Positions 35,639 to 44,828 of a stretch of 64,000 bases of DNA are shown here, one piece after another. Numbering within the stretch: the stretch's first letter is position 1; each line of letters opens with the position of its first letter. A model generated the notes under the pieces. It was not told where the DNA came from, ran no database searches, and saw only the letters and a list, made by a program, of their open reading frames with translations. The position numbers and the translations under genes are program-made. Source of the stretch: [Eubacterium] infirmum. GTDB taxonomy: Bacteria > Bacillota > Clostridia > Peptostreptococcales > Anaerovoracaceae. Location: NCBI GenBank assembly GCA_900450455.1, contig UGGN01000002.1:1-64000 (forward strand), given 5' to 3'.

Positions 35639-36595
35639 ATGAGCTTCGCAACAGAGGTGAAGAATGAACTTGCCAGAACAGAGATAGAAAAAAAGTGCTG
35701 CCAACTTGCTGAATTGGCAGGTTTTTTACGTGTTTCCGGAAGTCTTCGCCTTGCCGGAGCGGGAAAATTTAAGATAGTTGTTTCCACTGAAATACCGGCT
35801 GTAGCAAGACATTATAAGCGTTTGATTAAAGAATATTTCAAGGTCGATGCAAAGCTTGAAATTGGAGAAGGCTCAGGTTTTAACAAGCAGAGAAGTTATC
35901 TTCTTACCATAGGACCTGAGGAAAGATCTGAGCAGATTCTGCGTGAAACGGGAATCCTGCTCGTAAGAGAGGGTAACAACTTTATTTCAGATGGTATTTA
36001 CGACGATGTTGTCAGGACAAAGTGTTGTCGTAAATCTTATCTCAGGGGAGTTTTCCTCGCCTGCGGTTCGGTAAACAACCCCGACAAAACCTACCACCTC
36101 GAGTTCGTTTGTAACAGCGAGAGATTGGCTCTCGACCTAAAGAAGTTAATCAATGGTTTTGTCGAAATGACAGCAAAGACGATGGAAAGGCGAGGAAAAT
36201 ACATTGTGTATGTCAAGAGCCTCTCAAATATAAGGGATATGCTCGCAATAATCGGGGCGTATAGCCACGTTTTAAGCTTTGACAACACAGTGATAAAGAA
36301 GCAGATGAGGAACCGCACTGTGCGCATTACAAATTGCGACAATGCGAACATGGACAGGGCTCTTGACGCGGCGCAGCGGCAGCTTGCAGCCATCCGCGCT
36401 ATCGAGGCCTGCGGTCTTTTCGACAAGCTGCCGCCGAGGCTGCGCGAAACCGCAAGGCTCCGCGCCGAGAACCCCGACGCCAGCCTCACACAGCTCGGAG
36501 AGCTGTGTGCGCCGCCGCTCAAGAAAGCCGGAATCAATAGCCGAATACAGAAGATACTTTCTTTCGCGGAAGAGCACGGATGCTTGGATAAATAA
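35639..36595 (+). CDS. whiA: DNA-binding regulator WhiA
   Basis: The 318-residue protein has the WhiA layout: an N-terminal degenerate LAGLIDADG half (FLRVSGSLRLAG), a second half (RGVFLACGSVNNPDKTYHLE) and a C-terminal helix-turn-helix (LRAENPDASLTQLGELC, then GINSRIQKI). WhiA influences cell division and chromosome segregation in Firmicutes. The last third is much richer in GC than the first two thirds (about 36361-36520), suggesting recombination. The AGGGAGAAGG site precedes the ATG. Confidence 0.95.
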   Translation: MSFATEVKNELARTEIEKKCCQLAELAGFLRVSGSLRLAGAGKFKIVVSTEIPAVARHYKRLIKEYFKVDAKLEIGEGSGFNKQRSYLLTIGPEERSEQILRETGILLVREGNNFISDGIYDDVVRTKCCRKSYLRGVFLACGSVNNPDKTYHLEFVCNSERLALDLKKLINGFVEMTAKTMERRGKYIVYVKSLSNIRDMLAIIGAYSHVLSFDNTVIKKQMRNRTVRITNCDNANMDRALDAAQRQLAAIRAIEACGLFDKLPPRLRETARLRAENPDASLTQLGELCAPPLKKAGINSRIQKILSFAEEHGCLDK

Positions 36596-36649
36596 AGCGG
36601 GAAGGATTTTGTAGAAAAATAATGAACTCAAATGTTGGACAAATTATTG

Positions 36650-36655
36650 TATAAT
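36650..36655 (+). promoter_or_regulatory. -10 element for the lipoprotein gene
   Basis: TGTATAAT, an extended -10 (TATAAT at 36650-36655), lies 54 bases before the lipoprotein start. No good -35 is seen at standard spacing. Confidence 0.5.
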
Positions 36656-36708
36656 ATTTTTCATATAAAAAGCTGTAGGTAAAACATATTATATGAGGAG
36701 AAAGAACA

Positions 36709-37314
36709 ATGAAAAGAAAACTTAGAGTTAGAGGAGTTACTGTTATAGCTTTTATCTCGATGGTAGTTATGATTTTCTGTGTAGGATGCGGTAATAACAG
36801 TGACACGGACAAATCAACTAAGCAGGAGACGGAAAAAAAGACGGAGACATTGAATAAGAATGCCCAAAAGGCAGGAGAAACATATAAACTTGAACAGGGT
36901 AGCTTTGTAATACCCAAAGGATGGAAACTACACGAAGGTGATTCAACTGCGGAAAAACCGTTTTTCATTCCGGAAAACTCTGATAGTGACAATCCGTCAG
37001 GCATCATTTCTGTACAATATATGACAAATCACTACTCCAAGGATGATTCACAGACGCTTGCTGAATCGATACTTTGGCAGCTGAACATGCAGCTAAAAGG
37101 ACATCTGAGCGGAGAGGTTACCGCTTCCGGAACCTCAAGCAAGGAAGGCTATACTGTTTTGGTATATAATTTTACTGCAGATGGTACGGCGAACACTCAG
37201 TACTACATTCTGGGAGACCATTGTCATGTTATGGTGTATGCGACGAACGTCAGCGGCACAGAGGATGTAGACACAGCGGCGAAGAGCATAGTAGATACAT
37301 ATAAGTGGAAATAG
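36709..37314 (+). CDS. Lipoprotein, unknown function
   Basis: The 201-residue product has a basic start, a hydrophobic segment and a lipobox FCVGC (Cys27), so it should be lipid-anchored outside the membrane. A short Asn/Lys/Glu linker follows, then a globular domain starting YKLEQGSFVIPKGWKLHEGD, similar in outline to small PsbP/DUF1795-like folds. AGGAGAAAG precedes the ATG. It stands alone between whiA and a surface protein. No function can be assigned. Confidence 0.7.
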   Translation: MKRKLRVRGVTVIAFISMVVMIFCVGCGNNSDTDKSTKQETEKKTETLNKNAQKAGETYKLEQGSFVIPKGWKLHEGDSTAEKPFFIPENSDSDNPSGIISVQYMTNHYSKDDSQTLAESILWQLNMQLKGHLSGEVTASGTSSKEGYTVLVYNFTADGTANTQYYILGDHCHVMVYATNVSGTEDVDTAAKSIVDTYKWK

Positions 37315-37317
37315 ATT

Positions 37318-37356
37318 CCTAATGGTGTATGCCAAAAGCATACACTATTTTTTGTG
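37318..37356 (+). terminator. Terminator of the lipoprotein gene
   Basis: TGGTGTATGC pairs with GCATACACTA around CAAAA and is followed by TTTTTTGTG. Confidence 0.85.
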
Positions 37357-37461
37357 TACTTTTTTGTGTATGCATTTTTGGGATATCATATTTTGATCTT
37401 AATATGTATAATTTTGGTATAACAAATCGAGGAGCGTGAAAGATGTTTAAAGTAAAATCAA

Positions 37462-37590
37462 ATGAGGAGAACAGATGGAAATCTATATGTTAGAGTCTCA
37501 GATGACTGTGCCATGGATTTAGAAAGTGGAGAACTCAATTTTACAAGTGGTTGGGATAGCTATGAGGATGAGCAGGATGACCTTTGGTAG
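37462..37590 (+). CDS. Possible small acidic protein or gene remnant
   Basis: A 42-residue frame ends in WDSYEDEQDDLW, preceded by NLYVRVSDDCAMDLESG. The Shine-Dalgarno site GGAGCG lies before a different frame (ATG 37443), so this may be one gene with a one-base loss. The gap 37315-37724 otherwise holds a terminator and an AT-rich promoter region for the next gene. Confidence 0.25.
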   Translation: MRRTDGNLYVRVSDDCAMDLESGELNFTSGWDSYEDEQDDLW

Positions 37591-37724
37591 CTTTGTAATT
37601 AGAGTATGGGCAGCACTGTCTATCATATCCAAGATTGATAAAAATTGTGAGCATAAAGGCTTTACTTATATAAATATTCTGTTAAAATAGAAATGTATAG
37701 ACTTTGTATAAAGGTGGTGAAATT

Positions 37725-40700
37725 ATGAAAGTATCAAAGAAACTGTTTACAGTAGGAATCATCTGTATATTGGTGATACAGATGATATCAATAGGCTTTG
37801 TAAAAACTTCATATGCGGAAGAAAAATCTCAGGCAGAGGAACTGACTGAGAAGCAGCAGATAAAAGAAGACAAAATCGATAAGCCTAAAGATGAGAACAA
37901 GGCAGGTGAAATTAAAAACGGAGATGAGAATAATTATGTAAGTAATCCTGCAAGCAAAAATGAATTGTTTTCGATTGCCGGAACTGAGTCGACTCTGAGA
38001 GAAGACCCTACCCAAAAGATTAATCTGCGAGTAGGCTATTTGGACAACGGAGGTTTTGAAACGACAAAGACTGAATTTTGGACGGATGAGCCGGTTGGGG
38101 CAGCAGTAGATATGGGAATATCAGGATATGGAGTGAACATATATAATGCAAAACTCAGAATTACGGTTCCCAAAACGGACGGAATTAAAAATTCGCTCAA
38201 ATTTACTGATTCAGTTAATGCCAAATTGAATGAAAAAACAGAGGACGCCAATAATTGGTATATGACCTATACCTTTGATCCTTTGACGGGTGCGAATGCA
38301 GGAACGTATGCGTTGCCGTTTACTTTTGATTCGGCTACAACCAATGAAAATGAAGAGGTAAAAGTCAAAGCGGAACTTTTTGATGGAGATGGCAAGCTAT
38401 TGAAGTCAGCTGAACATTTATATAAGTCAAAGGTTCATAAGATGGACTCAGAACTTAGAGCTGTAGAAACAATAAAATATGATTCCTCAGACAAGTCATA
38501 TGTATATCGTGTATCACCCTCAGATGATCATCCCGGTGTTACTAATACAGTGAATGGTGTGCCAATCAACTCTTTTGCAACTATCGTAAGATTAGACATG
38601 AAAAACGGAGATATTAAAGGCTTGGGGCATCCGAATCCTAAAAATATTGAATTTGTCATATATCTTCCACCTGAAGCCAGTGCCAAGGATGATAATGGAT
38701 GGAAGTATGATAAGGCTACGAATACACTAAGACTGTTGGAAAATAAGCCGACGCTTTTGGACGTAGGAAACGGCGAAGGATATGGACGCAGATTTAGCAT
38801 GAATTTCAAGGGTGCGCCTATCAATAAAGTATATAAGGTGAGGGCTGAGTATACTGTAAACAAGGGCGAAAGTGGAGAATATAGACTTCCGGATCGTGAA
38901 GTAAATTTGAAATTCGAGGCTATACCTTTTTCGGAAGGTGGAACTGTTCAGATATATAAATCAGGGCATGATCTTTTTAAATATAATACCGATCCCAGTG
39001 TGCATCCTGTTGATAGAGCGCACAACTACTACTACATGAAGGATGGCCGTTATTTTGTAGGTAATACTGAATTTACAGAGCTCGGGATGCGATATTTGAC
39101 GAATATTACTGCCCTAAATAACGGAAAAGGGCCTAACGAACCCAAAGGCGGTCGCATAGCACAAATATATGATATAACGACTGCTATAGACGATGATCGT
39201 GTGCATTTTGTCGGTTACTCAGTTGAAGGTTTTGTACCGGCAGTTACTCCTGAGGGATGGGCTGAATTAGTTAAAAAGGCCAATGAGAATTTCTCTAAAA
39301 CGCCTAATACACTCTATGGTGTAGACAAGGATGGAAATTTGACCAAACTTGCAAGAAATATCAAAACACAGCACGAAGCTCACGGAGAAAAGGAATCCTA
39401 TGTAAAGATAAAAGATCCCGACAGAAAATTTGTAGCTCTTAAACTCGTCTTTGATACGCCGCTGGAGCTGGATAATGTCCATTTATCTATTTATGATTAT
39501 GTAGATTTGATGTCTGCTGAAAAAGCCAAATGGAATAATAAGGAAAACGGAAATAAGCAGACATACAGCGGTCATTCGAGTATTACGGCAACGTTTAAGG
39601 GTGTAAATATGGCAAAAACCGTATACAATGATGCTAAAGGCGGAAAAGAAGGCTATCTCAATCTAATTCCTACCTATCCGCTTGCTTCAGCTGAACAAAA
39701 TCCGAATCAAAATGTTGTATACGAATCCGGTGGTACTCAAACCTCATATATAGTGGGTCCGGATATGACAAAAGGAAATTGGGGCGCATATAAGATTGCC
39801 AAAAATGTAAAGTCCGTTACGCTTCTGCCGCCCGGATACACCTGCGGCAAGGATGAAAAAGGAAATGCTTTACCGTTGTTTAAAGATGCACAGATTGGTG
39901 ATGGGCATGGAGGCTTTGATCCTTGGAGGGATTTTGATGCTTCAAAGATAAAAGTCATAGAAAACTATAAAAATACCGGTCGAACCGCTGTTATAGTTGA
40001 TTATGGAGACGTCAATTGTAAGGAAACCCGAAGGGTAAAACTCAATATTGTGGCGACCAAACAGGTAAGACACGGTGAGGGAATTGTAGAAAACTATTAT
40101 ATATATGACGACAATGATTACATCAGCCCATATAAGGATGAAATGAAGTATGTAGATAAGCTTGATTTGGATAACGACGGCAATACGAATGAGACATTTA
40201 CACAGATGAAAAGCATATTGAACTTCATACCGCCATATGAATTGATAATGAACAAGTACGTCAAACTGGCGGATGACACTTCCACAGCTCTTGGAGCAAG
40301 TGGTGATCTTGGCGGGAATATCGATTATAATATTTCCATATATAATCAAACAATACATCCGGTAAAGAAGTTCAGCATGATTGATACCATGCCGGCAAAA
40401 GGAGACCACTCAATTGTCGAAAATGATGAACATAAATATTTACCAAGAGGTTCAGGCTTTTCAACTCCACTTCGTATGGCGATAGAAGATTATGCTCCGA
40501 ATGCTGAAGTGATGGAGTTTTTCGATGTTTTCTATCAACTTTCTCCACAAGGTAAGGACTTGGCAAGTGTAAGAGACGGAGAGTGGTTGACAAAAGCCCA
40601 AATAAGTGATTTCAGCAAAGTGAAATCTTTCAAATTAGTGCTTAAAAACGGCAAGGAAATCGTTTCAAAGAGAGAGATGATTGTTGCCATACCGTCACGA

Positions 40701-41959
40701 ATTCCGTTTGATTTAAATCTGAAGGAAGTGACAGCGGATTCAATACAGCAGCGATATCAACAAATGATGTTGATTACCTCGAAGGCAACAGTGCGAAAGT
40801 AAACTTTGTAAAATATGGAATCAGCGGTAAGGTTTACTATGATCTTAACGGTAACGGAATCTTTGATTCCGATGATAAACCGGCAAAAAATGTAAGTATA
40901 AGCTTGATAAATAAAAATACCGGGGAAACTGCGGTTATTCCGGACGGTCATAATACTCCTATAACAGCAGTGACTGACTCCGAAGGTAATTATAAAGCAA
41001 TGGTATATAACCGCGGTGATTATACTGTTAAATTCTCATTGGATGGCAATAACAAAAATGAAGAATTTAATAAAAAGGCGACTATAGGTCATGGAGTCTC
41101 CGATGTTGATGTTACCCAAAAGTCCGGAAATTCTATATTGCCGGAAAGTGTTTCGGCTGACGGAAAATCTGCGCTGTCAAGCAACTTCAGTCTAAATCCG
41201 GTTCAAAAGAAATCTGTTCAAAATGCAGCACTTATCGGATATAACGATATAAAGATAACAAAGACCGGTAAGGACGGTAACAAGACTGAGAGACTAAAAG
41301 ATGTTGAGTTTGCTCTTTACAAAATAGAGACTGTAAACGGCAAGGAAAAGGAAGTAAAGGTTGGAGAATGCAAGACAGACGGAAGCGGTGAATATGTATT
41401 TAAGAGACTTGGATTCGGACAATATATAGTAAAGGAAACTTCAGCAGCTCCATCATATAACAACGACAATGTCGAAGGAAAGAAAATATATGTAAACAGC
41501 TCTACAGCTGAGTACCGCATAGACTTTGTGGATACAAAAATTAAAGGAAATATCAAAGTTCATAAAGTCGATGAAAAGGGAAATTCCTTGCAGGGAGTGG
41601 AATTTACGCTTAGACAGGATAATCGCATAATAGCAAAGTCGGTGACTGATGAATCCGGATATGCTCAATTCAAGAATGTTGCATATGGAAGCTATGAGAT
41701 TATTGAAAGCAAGGGCCTTGACGGCTATGAGGCAAGTAAGGAAGTTTATCAGGTTGAAATAAAGAAAAATGACCAACTTATCAGTTTTGAGGTTGTGAAT
41801 AAGAAGATTCCGCGAAAGCCACCTGTAAATCCTCCTAAAGATAAGCCTAAGCGCCCTAACACGTCAGATATATCAGGAATAGTAAAATGGAGTACGCTAT
41901 GCATTTTATCTATAGCGCTGCTCACAACAATTTTCGCTAAGCGACGTAAAATTGATTAA
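37725..41959 (+). pseudogene. Large SpaA/SdrD-type surface protein, frameshifted
   Basis: The ATG at 37725 follows GGTGGTG and begins a signal peptide ending in TSYAEE. The first frame runs about 1025 residues of beta-rich adhesin-like sequence to a stop at 40800-40802. The second frame is open from about 40700 and reads SGFNTAAISTNDVDYLEGN, then an SdrD-type GKVYYDLNGNGIFDSDD. Two SpaA/Cna-B-like modules follow (IKITKTGKDGNK..., IKVHKVDEKGNSLQGVEFTL), then the wall signal RPNTSD, a membrane helix and KRRKID. A single base lost in the GG at 40724-40725 explains the break. The full protein would be about 1410 residues. It is a pseudogene, phase-variable, or affected by a sequence error. Confidence 0.82.
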
Positions 41960-42035
41960 AACAAATACGCTGAATGACACTGTTCCTGTCATATATAGGA
42001 TGGGTAATTAAGCAAATGAAATAAACTCAAAATTA

Positions 42036-42080
42036 AACCGATACTACTGTTGTTTCAACGGTAGTATCGGTTTTTACACG
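42036..42080. terminator. Terminator between convergent surface-protein genes
   Basis: ACCGATACTAC pairs with GTAGTATCGGT around a 12-base loop, with TTTTT to the right and AT-rich sequence to the left. It serves the plus-strand gene and probably both. Confidence 0.88.
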
Positions 42081-42132
42081 TGTTTTTATTATATATATTA
42101 TGTATCGTTTTTAACGCTTTTGTACTGTAAAC

Positions 42133-43911
42133 CTATCTTACTTTTCTTCTCTTGATAACACTTAAAGCGATTACGCTGCCTGCTGCAAGCAATATTACCG
42201 ATGCATACAGGGGCAGATTTGTTATGTCGCCTGTTTCCGGCGCCTTCTTAACTTTCTTATTATTAGTTGCACCCGGAGTTTTTACTTTATCATCAGTTAC
42301 TTTTAATGTAAGTTGTATAGCTTTTTTATCTGCGTTCGCATCGTTTTCAAGAATGGAATCTCTTCCGGCTTCCGATTGAACCGCATCCCATCCCATAAAC
42401 ATCATAGTATATTCTGAAGCACCGACATTATCATATCTTATCCCACCATATTGAGGATTTGTCAGAAGCTCTTGTAATGCGAATCCGTCAATGTACGTCT
42501 CTACTATGGAATTGCGTGCTTCAAATTCTCGCATTGAGATCTCATATAATCTTCCTTTATCCGTGCTTCCAAATTCGCGCGCGCGCTTTAACATCTCTTC
42601 GAGCTTGTCTATTACGGGTTTATCTTTAGCCTTTTGTTCATCGCTTATATTTCTGCTCCAATACTTATATAATTTTGGAACTTTCGCGATATTATTGCTT
42701 AATAAATTAATCTCTCCATATAGAGAATATGCCTTTGCAGGTTTGTTTGCTGCCTTATTGCCGTAATCCACGTCAGAATGCCCGTCGTGCTGATAAGCTC
42801 TGTTATAGAGTCTCTCAGTCATCATCTTAAAAGGTTCACCTGTAGGAAATTCAAAATTCTTTTCGTCAGAATAATTTTCATCGAGAGTTTTGTCATAAGG
42901 ATCATTATTAAGATACCTGTCAATTACCTCTCTGTTATCAGCAACAAACTTATTAAATTCATCCCTCAATGCCTTTACTTCATCAGCGAGTTTTTGAATA
43001 TCTTCTACAGCTTGAGTGAGCTTTTTCACTTGAGCTTGATACTCCTGGTATTCAGCAGGCATAATGTTTTTGAACTTATCGACTTTTGACGGATCTTTTA
43101 AATATTCGTCTCGTAAGGTTCTCATTCTAGGGTCATAATGAGCGGTAACAAGCTTTTCCATTTTATAATTTCCGGATAGTGTTCCCTTTACAGTCAGAAC
43201 ATCTCCGACTTTAACCTTCGTTTTGTCAAACTTAACTCCCGGAATAGTAACCTCCAGTTGACCTTCAACCTTGTTTAGAGCATTATTTAAATCCTTGACG
43301 ATATACGGTTTGTTTTCTTTCTTTGCTTTCTTTAGTACAGGATCAACAAATTCCATCATTACCGTAACTTTTTGACCCTCTACCTTTACATCCGTCACCT
43401 CAAATATATCTTGAGCATTTTTAAGCTTCACATTATCTTTGGTGAGTTCTTTGCTGTAAATCATTCCGTCCGGAATAACAAATTCAGCCATAAACTGACT
43501 GCTAACGCCATCAAGCTTTGCGAAAGCTCCAACTCCCGGGGTTACCATACCTACTGCCTTTTTAATAACATCAACATTTAGGGTTCCGGTAAAATTCATA
43601 GTATCATTGATATTTACAGTCTTGATTTCGTTATGCTGCGTATCTGTGCCTAGCAGAATATCTCCATCCAATCTTGTGAGTTTCTCGTACTCAGCCTTAG
43701 CTTCCTCTTCATTATCAAATGAAAATCCCAGAAGCATTGAAAGAGCAGCTCTTAAGTCGTTCCAACCGTCAGGGGTTTTGCTTACAGCAGTTGTTCCCGC
43801 TCCCGGTAAAGGCGAATTGTCATCAGCATGCACCGTTGCTGCCGGTATGGCTGAAAAGACCAGCGTTAAGCTCAATGCGATACTTAACAAGTGTTTTTTT
43901 AGATCCTTCAT
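42133..43911 (-). CDS. Wall-anchored surface protein
   Basis: The product is 592 residues from the ATG at 43911, chosen because GAAAGG lies at good spacing; an ATG nine bases upstream is too close. It has a signal peptide ending in VHADD, beta domains (about 60-260), a coiled-coil stretch (about 290-340, QAQVKKLTQAVEDIQKLADE) and a C-terminal signal APETGD with a membrane helix and KRRKVR. It is convergent with the frameshifted surface protein. The binding partner is unknown. Confidence 0.82.
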   Translation of the reverse strand: MKDLKKHLLSIALSLTLVFSAIPAATVHADDNSPLPGAGTTAVSKTPDGWNDLRAALSMLLGFSFDNEEEAKAEYEKLTRLDGDILLGTDTQHNEIKTVNINDTMNFTGTLNVDVIKKAVGMVTPGVGAFAKLDGVSSQFMAEFVIPDGMIYSKELTKDNVKLKNAQDIFEVTDVKVEGQKVTVMMEFVDPVLKKAKKENKPYIVKDLNNALNKVEGQLEVTIPGVKFDKTKVKVGDVLTVKGTLSGNYKMEKLVTAHYDPRMRTLRDEYLKDPSKVDKFKNIMPAEYQEYQAQVKKLTQAVEDIQKLADEVKALRDEFNKFVADNREVIDRYLNNDPYDKTLDENYSDEKNFEFPTGEPFKMMTERLYNRAYQHDGHSDVDYGNKAANKPAKAYSLYGEINLLSNNIAKVPKLYKYWSRNISDEQKAKDKPVIDKLEEMLKRAREFGSTDKGRLYEISMREFEARNSIVETYIDGFALQELLTNPQYGGIRYDNVGASEYTMMFMGWDAVQSEAGRDSILENDANADKKAIQLTLKVTDDKVKTPGATNNKKVKKAPETGDITNLPLYASVILLAAGSVIALSVIKRRKVR

Positions 43912-43920
43912 GTTAAACAT

Positions 43921-44351
43921 CCTTTCTCATAAATCGCTTTTCAAATTACTTGATCAGATAAATATAAATTTTTATGTTGCCATTTTTAGATTATATTTAT
44001 ATTTCGTATTAATTATATATTAAACACAAATATAAAACAATATATACTTAGTTTCATAGCTTCTGTTATTTTGATATATTATCAGAAATCTATAGGTCTT
44101 AATTAAGGATTCACAGTAGAATTGTGCTGTATTAATAGAATATCCTGTAATTGTCGATCGATTTAATACGGAGCTTTCACTTAAATAAATGATAGTGTAA
44201 AATGCATAAAAAATGGGTATGATTATAGTATCTTATCCAAGTTAGGAAATGCATGCAGGAATCAAAGTAATAATTATTCATATTTATTTGATAATTGTAT
44301 ACATGTACGTTATAATTTGGGTATGATTCAGTTAATTTAGGAGGACATTAA
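43921..44351. other. Intergenic region upstream of the V-ATPase operon
   Basis: This AT-rich stretch separates the divergent surface-protein gene from the ATPase operon. I see only the ATPase promoter (44288-44316) and the Shine-Dalgarno site AGGAGG before 44352. No convincing gene or RNA was found. Confidence 0.6.
44288..44316 (+). promoter_or_regulatory. Promoter of the V-ATPase operon
   Basis: TTGATA (44288-44293), a spacer of exactly 17 bases and TATAAT (44311-44316) lie 35 bases before the first gene. This is a near-consensus sigma-A promoter. Confidence 0.85.
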
Positions 44352-44663
44352 ATGGTAAGCGATACAATCAAAGCAATCCATAAAGTCGAGCTGGAGGCTG
44401 ATAAAATCATTGCGGATGGAAAGGCTTCCGAGTTAGAACTGATTGAAAGAACAAAGAGCGAAAGTTCTTCAAAGTGTGAGCAGGAGATTTCGCAAGCAAA
44501 ATCCGAGTCTGATGAGAGGATTAAAGCCGCTCAGCAGGAGGCAGAGGAACAGAGACGAGAGTCGCTTAAGGGATTGGAATCCGAACTTGAAGAACTCAGA
44601 CAGGATGCTAAACGCAAAGAAAAAAACGCAATTCAAAAGATAATCGACGCAGTAGTAAGTTGA
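44352..44663 (+). CDS. V-type ATPase subunit G/H (NtpF-like)
   Basis: The 103-residue, highly charged helical protein (ADKIIADGKASELELIERTK..., QEAEEQRRESL) is the peripheral-stalk partner that pairs with subunit E. It is the first gene of the operon, preceded by AGGAGGAC. Between it and the I subunit are 165 bases with no clear gene. Confidence 0.8.
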   Translation: MVSDTIKAIHKVELEADKIIADGKASELELIERTKSESSSKCEQEISQAKSESDERIKAAQQEAEEQRRESLKGLESELEELRQDAKRKEKNAIQKIIDAVVS

Positions 44664-44828
44664 ATAAGGTGCGTGTGAATCGAGATTATAGCCGCAGAGA
44701 TGCTTAGATATTAAGGCGAATGTAGCGGAAAACAAAGGAAACTCGGTTTATGGCAAGCACTTAATTTAACTGTGCACGGTCGATTATTATTTATTTTGAA
44801 AATATATTTTCGGGAAGGAGAATGAAGT

